A stretch of DNA of 18,662 nucleotides from Subdoligranulum sp. CAG:314 (lineage in GTDB: Bacteria; Bacillota; Clostridia; Christensenellales; CAG-314): positions 43,223-61,884 of the forward strand of contig FR900986.1 in NCBI GenBank assembly GCA_000437915.1, read 5' to 3'. The stretch's first letter is position 1. Each line of letters begins with the position of its first letter. This document shows positions 7,233 to 14,298 of this stretch, in pieces. The translations under genes and the position numbers were made by a program. The notes beneath the pieces are model-generated. The model saw only the letters and a list, made by a program, of their open reading frames with translations. It was not told the origin of the DNA and ran no database searches.

Positions 7233-7412
7233 TCAACCTTTGGAGTTGCGTTTTCTCGCCGCCTCCGCCTTTTTCTTGCGGCGGACGGAAGGCTTTTCGT
7301 AATGCTCCTTCTTTCTCAGGTCTCCGATAATCCCGTCTCTGGCGCACTTTCTTTTGAATCTTCTCAAAGCGCTGTCCAAAGTTTCGTTTTCGCCTACTCT
7401 GATTGTGGACAT
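7233..7412 (-). CDS. rpsU: 30S ribosomal protein S21
   Basis: A 59-residue basic protein of the small ribosomal subunit. The sequence has the S21 pattern: STIRVGENETLDSALRRFKRKC, then the highly basic tail EKPSVRRKKKAEAARKR. The start is the ATG at 7412, not an earlier in-frame codon: AAGGAGG lies 11 bases upstream and the promoter occupies 7474-7502. It is transcribed on its own from a near-consensus promoter and ended by the hairpin at 7171-7199. Its position downstream of mtaB follows Bacillus synteny, except that a tryptophanase gene intervenes. Confidence 0.95.
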   Translation of the reverse strand: MSTIRVGENETLDSALRRFKRKCARDGIIGDLRKKEHYEKPSVRRKKKAEAARKRNSKG

Positions 7413-7473
7413 ATGTGATTTCGCCTCCTTTCCGCAACGGCGGTAAGATTTTCGGAAATATCCCGACCGTGTT

Positions 7474-7502
7474 ATCATATCCCATAACCGGATTTTTGTC
7501 AA
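7474..7502 (-). promoter_or_regulatory. Strong promoter of rpsU
   Basis: On the minus strand a perfect TTGACA -35 (7497-7502), a 17-base spacer and a TATGAT -10 (7474-7479) lie about 60 bases upstream of the rpsU ATG. Together with the CIRCE-controlled hrcA promoter it is the closest match to consensus in the window, consistent with a ribosomal protein gene. Confidence 0.85.
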
Positions 7503-7556
7503 CGTTTTTTAAGGGATTTTCTCAAATTTTCATCCGAAAGGTTTTTCAAACAAAGC

Positions 7557-7572
7557 GCGGCGTGTTTGCCGC
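7557..7572 (-). terminator. Weak possible terminator after tryptophanase
   Basis: A 5-bp GC stem (GCGGC/GCCGC) with a 6-base loop lies just past the tnaA stop, followed on the minus strand by a broken T-rich stretch. It is short for an efficient terminator, so some read-through into rpsU is possible. Confidence 0.35.
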
Positions 7573-7576
7573 AGTT

Positions 7577-8953
7577 TCATTTAAGCGGAACAAGCTTTGC
7601 CGTGAAGTGTCTGAGTATAGGCGCTTCCTCTACAATCTTGTAGCCCTTGACTTTGTTTGCGTGCTCCTTTATGCTTATCAGCGCGTCGGCGATTACGTCC
7701 AGATGCGCCTGCGTGTAAACCCTTCTCGGTATGGCAAGACGGGTGAACTCGAACTCCGCCTCCTGCTCCTTTCCCGTGACGGGATCGCGGTCGAGCATGT
7801 AGGAGCCTATGTCGCAGCCGCGTATGCCCGCTTCGAGATAAAGCTCCAACGCCAGCGCCTGTCCGGGATACTCGTACCAGGGTATATGGGGCAGCAGCTT
7901 TTTGGCGTCGACAAACACGCCGTGACCGCCTACGGGCGATTGATAAGCTATGCCCGCGTCGTCCAGCCTTGCCGCAAGATACTCCATCTGACCGATGCGG
8001 TATCTGAGATAATTTTCGTCTATTCCCTCTTTAAGACCTATGGCCAACGCTTCAAGGTCTCTGCCGCTCATGCCGCCGTAAGTCACGAAGCCTTCAAAGG
8101 AAATGCAGTTCTGCTTGATTTTTTCAAACAGCTTTTTGTCGCGCGCACCCACAAGACCGCCCATATTGACAATGGCGTCCTTTTTCGCGCTCATGGTGAA
8201 CACGTCGGCATATTTGAAGCTTTCGAGCACAATCTCCTGAATGGAGCTGTTTTTGAACTCCGGCTCGCGCTGTTTTACGAAATAAGAGTTTTCCGCGTAA
8301 CGCGCCGCGTCAATCATGAAAGGAATGTTGTATTTTTTTGCGACCGCCGCAGTTGCGCGTATATTTGCGACAGACACGGGCTGTCCGCCCGCAGAGTTGT
8401 TTGTGATGGTCTGAACTATAACGCCGACGTTTTCAGGACCGTATTCCTTAATCAGCTTTTCAAGACGCTCGACGTCCATATTGCCCTTGAAATCGGCGCG
8501 CAGCGTGGTGTCCAAAGCCTCGGGCACGACGCAGTCCACGGGGATTGCTCCCGTCAACGCCACATGGGCGCGCGTGGTGTCGAAGTGCATATTGGATATC
8601 GAATATTTTTTGCCTTTGAGCAGAATGGGCAGCAAAACCTTTTCCGCCGCTCTTCCCTGATGAACTGGCTGTATGTACTCGAAACCGAAAATTTCTTTTG
8701 CGTTTTCTATCAGGTGCTGATAGCTGCTCGCGCCCGCGTAGGATTCGTCGCCCATCATGACGCCCGCCCACTGCGCGCTGCTCATGGCGTTGGTGCCGCT
8801 GTCCGTCAAAAGGTCGATATAAACGTCCTCGGACTTCAACGCGAACACGTTGTAATCCGCTTTTTTCAGTCTCTCCTCACGCTCTTTTCTCGTGAGAATT
8901 TTCAACGGCTCCACGCTTTTGATTCTGAAAGGCTCGGGAATGTACTTCATCAT
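7577..8953 (-). CDS. tnaA: Tryptophanase (tryptophan indole-lyase)
   Basis: A 458-residue PLP-dependent beta-eliminating lyase that splits tryptophan to indole, pyruvate and ammonia in the cytoplasm. Family landmarks are IDLLTDSGTNAMS (46-58), GDESYAG (68-74), the cofactor Asp-containing MIDAARYAEN (213-222) and the PLP lysine in MSAKKDA (Lys258). Tyrosine phenol-lyase is the close alternative, but three discriminating positions match tryptophanase. Asp125 is found where phenol-lyase has Thr124, Ile382 where it has Arg381, and His449 (LRHFTAK) where it has Phe448. The ATG at 8953 has AAGGAG about 10 bases upstream; the next codon is also ATG (8950). The leader has no Trp codons or tnaC-like peptide, and no tryptophan permease is adjacent. 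It sits alone between mtaB and rpsU. Confidence 0.93.
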   Translation of the reverse strand: MMKYIPEPFRIKSVEPLKILTRKEREERLKKADYNVFALKSEDVYIDLLTDSGTNAMSSAQWAGVMMGDESYAGASSYQHLIENAKEIFGFEYIQPVHQGRAAEKVLLPILLKGKKYSISNMHFDTTRAHVALTGAIPVDCVVPEALDTTLRADFKGNMDVERLEKLIKEYGPENVGVIVQTITNNSAGGQPVSVANIRATAAVAKKYNIPFMIDAARYAENSYFVKQREPEFKNSSIQEIVLESFKYADVFTMSAKKDAIVNMGGLVGARDKKLFEKIKQNCISFEGFVTYGGMSGRDLEALAIGLKEGIDENYLRYRIGQMEYLAARLDDAGIAYQSPVGGHGVFVDAKKLLPHIPWYEYPGQALALELYLEAGIRGCDIGSYMLDRDPVTGKEQEAEFEFTRLAIPRRVYTQAHLDVIADALISIKEHANKVKGYKIVEEAPILRHFTAKLVPLK

Positions 8954-9013
8954 AATTCATAGTCTCCTTGTCGAAATTCAAGCCGCTTCAACCTTGCGGC
9001 TGTATCTGTCTAT

Positions 9014-9019
9014 ATTATA
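9014..9019 (-). promoter_or_regulatory. Possible -10 box of tnaA
   Basis: A perfect TATAAT lies on the minus strand 60 bases upstream of the tnaA start, in the 110-base gap after mtaB. No good -35 box is found at the right distance, so this promoter may be weak, need an activator, or be spurious. Downstream, a 6-bp stem (AGCCGC/GCGGCT) could form in the leader. Confidence 0.4.
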
Positions 9020-9063
9020 CTCTCCTTTTCACCGCGTAAAAAAGTTTTTGCGTGAAAATTTTT

Positions 9064-10320
9064 TTAAACCTTTCGGAGGGCGGCGTCCGCCTCTCCCGCA
9101 AGCCCGTCGCGCACGGCTTTTCCGAGCCGCACGGAAACAATCTCGTCCGTTTTGCACGGCTCTTTGATGAAAACCCTGACGTAATTGGGGGTGTATCCAC
9201 AAACGTATCCCGACGTCCTTTCTTCCGTGAGAACGTCGTCAATTCTCCCGACGTTTTTGGACAGAAAATCGGCTTTGAGTCTGCTTTTGGCGGCGGCAAG
9301 CCTTTTTACACGCTCGGCGGCAACGTCCGAGTCCACCCTTTTGAGCCTTGCGGCAGCGGTGCCCTCGCGCGGAGAAAAGGGAAACACGTGTATATCCGAA
9401 AAGCCCGCGTCAAGACAAAACGCGAGGCTCTCCTCGAAGTTTTTATCCGTTTCGGAAGGGAAAGCCGCGATTACGTCCGTCGTAATGCCCGCAAGCGGAA
9501 ATACGGCGCGGATTTTTTCCACCGCGCGCATATATTCGTCCGGCGTGTAATGTCTGTTCATTGCTCTCAGCACCTCCGCGCTGCCGCTTTGGAGAGACAG
9601 ATGAAAATGCGGGCAGAAGCCGCCCTCCTCCATTGCGTCAAGCAGCTCGTCGGACACGACGCTTACTTCCAGACTGCCCAGCCTCTTGCGCGCGGGCACG
9701 TCCTTCAAGGCGCGGCAAAGCGCGGCAAGGCTCGTCCCCGTATTTTTGCCGTAAGAGCTTATGTCCACTCCCGTCAAAACTATTTCCTTTGCGCCGCTGT
9801 TTTCCGCCTCCGCCGTCACGTCTCCGATTGAGCGGCTGCGGCTCCTGCCGCGAAGATAAGGAACAATACAGTAGGAACAGAAATTGTCGCAGCCGTCCTG
9901 AATCTTGATAAAATCGCGCGTTTTGCAATGCGCGGCAAATATTTCCCCCTTTCGGTACTCCGTCGGCAGCTCGTCGCGCAGGCAGCCCGTCGAATTGAGT
10001 TGCTCTATGAGCCTGAGCTTGTCGGCTGTCCCCGCGACAAAATTCACGTTTTCCGAAAACTGTCCGCCGTCGTGCTGAGCGGCGCAGCCGCACACGAGTA
10101 TTTTAGCGTCGGGATTGAGTTTTTTGCAGCGCGAAATTGCCTGACGCGATTTGCGTTCCGCCTCGTTGGTCACGGCACAGGTATTGATGATATAAATATC
10201 CGCCTTTTCAAGCCCCTCGCAAGCCCGATAGCCCGCGTTTTTCAAACCTGCGACAAGCTGTCTGCTTTCGTAAAGATTGGTTTTGCAGCCCAATGTAAAG
10301 ACGCTGACTTTTTCTTTCAT
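9064..10320 (-). CDS. mtaB: tRNA t6A37 methylthiotransferase
   Basis: A 418-residue radical-SAM enzyme that adds a methylthio group to t6A37 of ANN-decoding tRNAs, giving ms2t6A. The N-terminal UPF0004 domain holds one Fe-S cluster through Cys12 (TLGCKTN), Cys48 (INTCAVT) and Cys79 (VCGCA). The radical-SAM motif is C144-DNF-C148-SY-C151. A TRAM-like RNA-binding segment forms the C-terminus (from about residue 355). The TLGCKxNxYES opening and the location after prmA and rsmE favour MtaB (YqeV) over MiaB or RimO. Its ATG overlaps the rsmE stop as ATGA, so translation is probably coupled. No clear terminator follows; a hairpin-prone A/T-rich stretch leads into the tnaA leader. Confidence 0.95.
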   Translation of the reverse strand: MKEKVSVFTLGCKTNLYESRQLVAGLKNAGYRACEGLEKADIYIINTCAVTNEAERKSRQAISRCKKLNPDAKILVCGCAAQHDGGQFSENVNFVAGTADKLRLIEQLNSTGCLRDELPTEYRKGEIFAAHCKTRDFIKIQDGCDNFCSYCIVPYLRGRSRSRSIGDVTAEAENSGAKEIVLTGVDISSYGKNTGTSLAALCRALKDVPARKRLGSLEVSVVSDELLDAMEEGGFCPHFHLSLQSGSAEVLRAMNRHYTPDEYMRAVEKIRAVFPLAGITTDVIAAFPSETDKNFEESLAFCLDAGFSDIHVFPFSPREGTAAARLKRVDSDVAAERVKRLAAAKSRLKADFLSKNVGRIDDVLTEERTSGYVCGYTPNYVRVFIKEPCKTDEIVSVRLGKAVRDGLAGEADAALRKV

Positions 10321-11057
10321 ATTTTCCGATTGTTGAGACGCTCGTTCAAAACGCTCAGCGCGTACAGCCCCGCCGTCTCTGCGCGCAGCACGCGGCGACC
10401 AAGACTGACGGATACGGCGCCCGCGTCAACAAGCAAATTTATTTCCTCCGTTTCAAAGCCGCCCTCGCTGCCTACTATGACGGCCACCCTCGTCAGCTGC
10501 AAACGCCCGTCGAGCGCGTCGGAAAGCGTCTTTTGACTTTCATGCTCGTTGCACAGCAGCACAAGGTCGAAATCTCCGAAAAAACGCGGCAGCTCGCGCA
10601 AACGGACAGCTTCCTTAACCTCCGTGACGAAAGCTCTGCCGCATTGCTTCGAGGCTTCCTTTGCAATTCTGTTGAACCGTTCGATTTTTTTGAAATCCGC
10701 CTCGGCGACGGTGTTTCTGCCGACAAACGGACGTATCTCGTCCGCGCCAAGCTCCACAGCCTTTTGCAGACACCAGTCCATTCTCTCCCCCTTGATAAGC
10801 CCCTGAAACAGCGTGACTCCCACGTCGTTTTCGGCGGCGCAGCAGGAGACGGAAAGGATTTTGAGCCTCACGCAGTCCTTGTCAAAGCTCTCTATTTCAC
10901 ACTCGCAGTCCCTGCCGTCGTTGAAGCACACGATAAGCCTGTCCCCCGCCTTCATGCGCAGAACTCTGCTTATGTGCGCAAACTCCTCGTACAAAACGAT
11001 TTTGTCTCCGTCAAGGCAATCCCCGTCTCCCGCGAAAAATCTTCTCAGTCTCGTCAT
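10317..11057 (-). CDS. rsmE: 16S rRNA (uracil-1498-N3)-methyltransferase
   Basis: A 246-residue SPOUT-class methyltransferase that methylates U1498 of 16S rRNA. The N-terminal PUA-like domain runs to about residue 70. Then come FQGLIKGERMDWCLQKAVELGADEI and the C-terminal trefoil knot with GSEGGF and LGRRVLRAETA, which bind S-adenosylmethionine. The start is the ATG at 11057 (MTRLRRFF), which overlaps the prmA stop as ATGA. A longer open frame reaching 11096 would run 43 bases into prmA and adds non-family residues. At its 3' end it overlaps mtaB in the same way. Confidence 0.94.
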   Translation of the reverse strand: MTRLRRFFAGDGDCLDGDKIVLYEEFAHISRVLRMKAGDRLIVCFNDGRDCECEIESFDKDCVRLKILSVSCCAAENDVGVTLFQGLIKGERMDWCLQKAVELGADEIRPFVGRNTVAEADFKKIERFNRIAKEASKQCGRAFVTEVKEAVRLRELPRFFGDFDLVLLCNEHESQKTLSDALDGRLQLTRVAVIVGSEGGFETEEINLLVDAGAVSVSLGRRVLRAETAGLYALSVLNERLNNRKI

Positions 11058-11974
11058 AACGGCTTTTCGGGCGCGACAAGAAGCGCCGCGCTCCACTCTC
11101 CCTCCGTCATAGTCTCCTTTGCTTCAAAGCCGTTTGCAACAAACAGCCTCAGAGTTTCGTCAAGCCGCCCGCGCAGAATGCCGCTTAAAACGACCTCCCC
11201 CGAAGGCAAAGTCACGCGGGTTAGACTCGGTGCAAGCCGGGCAAGTATATCGGCGGTCAGGTTTGCCGCGACCACGCCTCTTTCCTTGACGTCGTCGCAA
11301 AGGTTGCCGTTTAAAAAAACGCAGCTGCTTTCCAGCCCGTTGAGCGCGGCGTTTTCCCTTGCAGCCGCGACAGCCTGCGCGTCAAAGTCTACAAGCACGG
11401 CGCGCTTGGCGCCGAGAAGCAGCGCGGAAAGCCCCAGAATACCGCTCCCGCAGCCTACGTCGATGACGGTTTTCCCTTTCAGATTTACTTTTTGAAGCAG
11501 TTTGAGGCACATCGCCGTCGTCTCGTGAGAGCCTGTTCCGAAAGCAACGCCGCTGTTGAGTTTGAGAATCGGCTTTTTCGAGTCGGATTCGAGCCAGACG
11601 GGACACACAACCAAGCCGTCCAATTCAATCGGTTTGAAGTTTTTTCTCCAATTTTCAAGCCACTCTCCGTCGTCTCCGCAGGAAAAGGATATTTTCAGCG
11701 AGCCGCAGTCGGGAAAATATTTTTTAAGCTCCGCAAGCCTTTTCTTCGTTTCCTTTTCAACGCGCTCTTTGTTTTGCGGCGGAAAAAAGCCCCTGACCGC
11801 CGCTTCGTCGGGATAGCTTTCAAGAAGCCCCTCTTCCACATAGTCCCAGCCGCCGACAAGCAGGTCGTTTCTGTCGGTTATGCTCACCGACTCGCCCGTG
11901 ACCTCGTAGAGAATTTCCGCCACCGCCTCCGAAGCCGCCGTCGTCGTCATAACGCAAATTTCACCGTATTCCAT
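11054..11974 (-). CDS. prmA: Ribosomal protein L11 methyltransferase
   Basis: A 306-residue class I methyltransferase that methylates ribosomal protein L11. The N-terminal third is the L11-recognition domain. The linker motif NSGVAFGTGSHETT is followed by the SAM-binding motif VIDVGCGSGILGLSA and by ANLTADIL. Length is normal. The ATG at 11974 lies 4 bases after the padR stop; only a weak GGGA precedes it, so translation probably depends on ribosomes finishing padR. It is the second gene of padR-prmA-rsmE-mtaB. In Bacillus prmA directly follows dnaJ, but here padR and an opposite-strand gene separate them. Confidence 0.95.
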   Translation of the reverse strand: MEYGEICVMTTTAASEAVAEILYEVTGESVSITDRNDLLVGGWDYVEEGLLESYPDEAAVRGFFPPQNKERVEKETKKRLAELKKYFPDCGSLKISFSCGDDGEWLENWRKNFKPIELDGLVVCPVWLESDSKKPILKLNSGVAFGTGSHETTAMCLKLLQKVNLKGKTVIDVGCGSGILGLSALLLGAKRAVLVDFDAQAVAAARENAALNGLESSCVFLNGNLCDDVKERGVVAANLTADILARLAPSLTRVTLPSGEVVLSGILRGRLDETLRLFVANGFEAKETMTEGEWSAALLVAPEKPL

Positions 11975-11978
11975 CGCG

Positions 11979-12311
11979 TCAATCCCGACTCAAAAGCGCG
12001 TCGATTACCATTTTTGCGGCTTCCCACTCGGTGCGCTTGTTTTCAAGCATGGCTTTCCCTTCTTCCGTCATTTCGTAATACTTGCGCGTTGCGCCCATTC
12101 TTTCGTCGCCCCAATTCCCTTTGATGTAACCGCAGCCCTCCATTCGGTGCAGCGCCGAATAGACGGACTGCTCGTTGGGCTTGTAGAGTCCCTTGCTTTT
12201 GCTCTCGATAAAGCCCCTGATTTCATAGCCGTACTTTTTTCCGTCCGACAGAGAATTGAGTATAATCGCTTCCACATGGCCGCGCAAAACGTCGCTGCTC
12301 AAAATTGCCAT
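11979..12311 (-). CDS. PadR-family transcriptional regulator
   Basis: A 110-residue winged-helix DNA-binding protein. The segment AIILNSLSDGKKYGYEIRGFIES is the typical PadR N-terminal helix pair, followed by SVYSALHRMEGCGYIKGNW (recognition helix) and the wing with TRKYYEMTEEG. PadR proteins bind as dimers, usually repress, and often control themselves and a divergent gene. This one has only a short C-terminal dimerisation helix and no obvious ligand domain. GGAGG lies 8 bases upstream of the ATG. It leads the prmA-rsmE-mtaB unit and is divergent from the 155-residue gene. A dyad symmetric site at 12344-12369 lies between them. Its target is inferred from context only. Confidence 0.9.
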   Translation of the reverse strand: MAILSSDVLRGHVEAIILNSLSDGKKYGYEIRGFIESKSKGLYKPNEQSVYSALHRMEGCGYIKGNWGDERMGATRKYYEMTEEGKAMLENKRTEWEAAKMVIDALLSRD

Positions 12312-12343
12312 ATTTTTTGCCTCCGTTTACATTTTTCCCTAAA

Positions 12344-12369
12344 ATGTTATGTCACAGATAGATTAACAT
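12344..12369. promoter_or_regulatory. Candidate operator upstream of padR
   Basis: The inverted repeat ATGTTA-N14-TAACAT lies 33 bases upstream of the padR start. PadR-family operators commonly contain ATGT/ACAT half-sites, although usually with a shorter gap of about 8, so binding is a hypothesis. The rest of the 259-base gap between padR and the 155-residue gene (12312-12570) is A/T-rich. It contains a possible extended -10 for the plus-strand gene and no other recognised element. Confidence 0.4.
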
Positions 12370-12535
12370 ATCAATTTTATATTTGCAACAAAAATACGAC
12401 AGAAAGACGTAAAAATTTGCAAAAAGGTGCACACTGTTTGTTACTAAACGTGCAGTGCAACGGCGACAGTATTGTGAACAAACGGAAAAAATTTTATATT
12501 TTGCGTTTAATTGAGTTCTAAAACTCCACAAATTG

Positions 12536-12544
12536 TGTTATCAT
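12536..12544 (+). promoter_or_regulatory. Possible extended -10 promoter of the 155-residue gene
   Basis: TGTTATCAT fits the extended -10 form TGnTATnAT. No good -35 is placed for it, which extended -10 promoters tolerate. The start would be near 12551, leaving a leader of about 20 bases that carries the strong ribosome binding site. Confidence 0.35.
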
Positions 12545-12570
12545 TGTCATAATAATATAAGGAGGTGAAA

Positions 12571-13038
12571 ATGCGACCGAGAAACCCTTTGAAGCTCGAA
12601 GACTGCAAATCCCGCGAAGAGCTTTTCGATACGCGAATCATGTGGTTTTTGCTGGAACACAACGAGCCGGCAAAAAATTTCCGCAAGGACGGAAGCTACG
12701 TCGGCAGATTAAGCGACTATTTCAGGGATTTGAGATATTTTTGTTTCGGGAACGGTTTCACTTTTCAGTCGGACGCGTTTTTGCCGGGCAGAGAGCATAT
12801 AGAAAAATTTTTCTTCGCTTTTTTCCGCGGAGTGTTGAAGGTAGGCTCCTGCGTCGAAAGGCACTTTGTAACCATGTGCAAGCCGCCCGACTTCCTTATG
12901 GGAAAGCTTGTGGAAAGAGTCAACGGCAGACTTGTCGTACGCGACAACAACATTCACGGAGTTGTTTTCAAGGAGGCGTTTCTGTACGCGTTGGGTTACA
13001 GAAAAACTGAGAAAAATTTTCGTCAGGCACAATTATAG
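12571..13038 (+). CDS. Hypothetical protein, 155 residues
   Basis: I do not recognise this protein. It is small, basic and rich in aromatic residues, with no signal peptide. It has several motifs worth searching: RIMWFLLEHNEPAKNF, a FFFAFFRGVLKVGSCVE stretch near the middle (too short and charged at the ends to be a clear membrane helix), CKPPDFLMGKLVERV, and a C-terminal GYRKTEKNFRQAQL. It may be a compact DNA- or RNA-binding protein, but that is a guess. The ATG at 12571 is chosen over an in-frame GTG at 12565, because the GTG lies inside an essentially perfect Shine-Dalgarno (AAGGAGGTGA, 12559-12568). The strong site suggests real expression. It is divergent from padR and convergent with dnaJ, and it splits the conserved dnaJ-prmA junction. 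Confidence 0.75.
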   Translation: MRPRNPLKLEDCKSREELFDTRIMWFLLEHNEPAKNFRKDGSYVGRLSDYFRDLRYFCFGNGFTFQSDAFLPGREHIEKFFFAFFRGVLKVGSCVERHFVTMCKPPDFLMGKLVERVNGRLVVRDNNIHGVVFKEAFLYALGYRKTEKNFRQAQL

Positions 13039-13070
13039 AAAAAACGGAGCCGTTTGAGACTCCGTTTTTT
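13039..13070. terminator. Bidirectional terminator between the 155-residue gene and dnaJ
   Basis: Six A residues and CGGAG (13039-13049) pair with CTCCG and T residues (13060-13070) around a 10-base loop, and the T run continues to 13073. With A on one side and T on the other it can end the plus-strand gene (stop at 13038) and the minus-strand dnaJ. The dnaJ stop codon at 13072-13074 lies within the T-rich edge. Confidence 0.88.
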
Positions 13071-13071
13071 T

Positions 13072-14223
13072 TTATTGCGTTTTGCCGTTTTTTATTTTTT
13101 CGTTAAGTTCGTCAAGCTCGGCAAGATATTGCTTGCGTTTCGGATAGTTTTTTAGGGAAAGCTGATTCTCGAATTCCGCAAGCTGCTTTTTGTTCGTCTT
13201 GTCCACGTTGGAGGGCACTTCCACCAAAAGCCGCACGAACAAATCGCCCGTCCTGCGACCGTTTTTGATGCCCTTGCCGCGTATGCGCAGCGTTTCGCCG
13301 TTTGCCGTCCCCTCCTCCAATCTGTGCGTGACCGAGCCGGACAGCGTGGGTATTTCCACGTCGCCCCCGTTCACCGCTACGGAAAAGGGTATAGGCACGT
13401 CCACGTAAAGGTTGCAGTCGTCCCGCTTGAAAAGCTTGCTCTGCTCGACGTTTATTATTACCAGCAGATTTCCGTTTACGCCGCCCGCGGCTGCGCTTGC
13501 GTTGCCGTATCCGTTGATAGACATGATTGCGCCGTTTTCCGTGCCGGCGGGAATGTGTATGGTTAGAATCTTTTTCTTGCTGACCACGCCCGCGCCGCTG
13601 CATTTTTTGCAGCGCTCGGTGACGATTTTGCCCGCGCCGCCGCACTTGCGGCACGTGCCCACCGTTACCTGTCTGCCGAAAAAGCTGTCGCGCACGTACT
13701 GCACGCGCCCCGTGCCGTGACATTCGTCGCACTCCTTTACGCTCGAACTGTCCTTTGCGCCCGTGCCGTTGCAGTCAGGACAGCGCTCAAGCCTGTTGAG
13801 CTTGATTTCCTTGCTTGCGCCGAGAGCCGCCTCCAAAAAGCTCACGTTCACGCTGCACGTTACGTCGCTGCCGCGCGGCGTCTGACGCTGCGCACCCGCG
13901 GAAGAACGCGAACCGCCGCCCATAAAGCTGCTGAAAATATCGAAAATATCCTCGAAGCCGGCTGTCGAAAAACCTCTGCCCGGACCTCCGAAGTTGAAAT
14001 TTTCAAAATCCATTTCGCCGCTGTCGTACTTGCGGCGGCGCTCAGGGTCTCCCAAAATTTCATACGCTTCGTTGCATTCCTTGAATTTTTCCGCGCACTG
14101 CTTGTCGTCGGGATGCAGGTCGGGATGGTATTGCTTTGCCATCTTGCGGTATGCCGACTTGATTTCGTCCTGCGAAGCGGTTTTGGATACGCCTAAAATC
14201 GCATAATAATCTTTTTTTGCCAT
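13072..14223 (-). CDS. dnaJ: Chaperone protein DnaJ
   Basis: A 383-residue type I Hsp40 that delivers substrates to DnaK and stimulates its ATPase. The J domain (residues 1-68) has the essential HPD at 33-35. A Gly/Phe-rich linker (about 73-105) follows. The zinc domain has four CxxCxGxG repeats at Cys148, Cys165, Cys191 and Cys205, and two beta-barrel substrate domains complete the protein. All key residues are present. The ATG at 14223 has only a weak purine stretch upstream. It is the last gene of the hrcA operon, 75 bases after dnaK, with a stable hairpin in that gap. Confidence 0.97.
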   Translation of the reverse strand: MAKKDYYAILGVSKTASQDEIKSAYRKMAKQYHPDLHPDDKQCAEKFKECNEAYEILGDPERRRKYDSGEMDFENFNFGGPGRGFSTAGFEDIFDIFSSFMGGGSRSSAGAQRQTPRGSDVTCSVNVSFLEAALGASKEIKLNRLERCPDCNGTGAKDSSSVKECDECHGTGRVQYVRDSFFGRQVTVGTCRKCGGAGKIVTERCKKCSGAGVVSKKKILTIHIPAGTENGAIMSINGYGNASAAAGGVNGNLLVIINVEQSKLFKRDDCNLYVDVPIPFSVAVNGGDVEIPTLSGSVTHRLEEGTANGETLRIRGKGIKNGRRTGDLFVRLLVEVPSNVDKTNKKQLAEFENQLSLKNYPKRKQYLAELDELNEKIKNGKTQ

Positions 14224-14269
14224 GTTATCTCTTTTTCTGTTTATTGTAAAATGCCGTTAAACCGCCGAT

Positions 14270-14289
14270 GCGGACGGTTTCCCGTCCGC
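14270..14289 (-). other. Stable hairpin between dnaK and dnaJ
   Basis: On the transcribed strand GCGGACGG-GAAA-CCGTCCGC forms an 8-bp GC-rich stem capped by a GNRA tetraloop, about 9 bases after the dnaK stop. It has no T tail, so it is not a standard terminator. Intercistronic hairpins of this kind protect upstream mRNA 3' ends or mark processing sites, which could set a high DnaK:DnaJ ratio (inference). Confidence 0.7.
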
Positions 14290-14298
14290 TAAGAAAGC

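Noticed and set aside
7577..8953. Tyrosine phenol-lyase
   Set aside because: The residues that separate the two enzymes (Asp125, Ile382, His449) match tryptophanase.
8954..9063. tnaC-type leader peptide upstream of tnaA
   Set aside because: No short reading frame with a Trp codon and its own ribosome binding site is visible in the 110-base leader.
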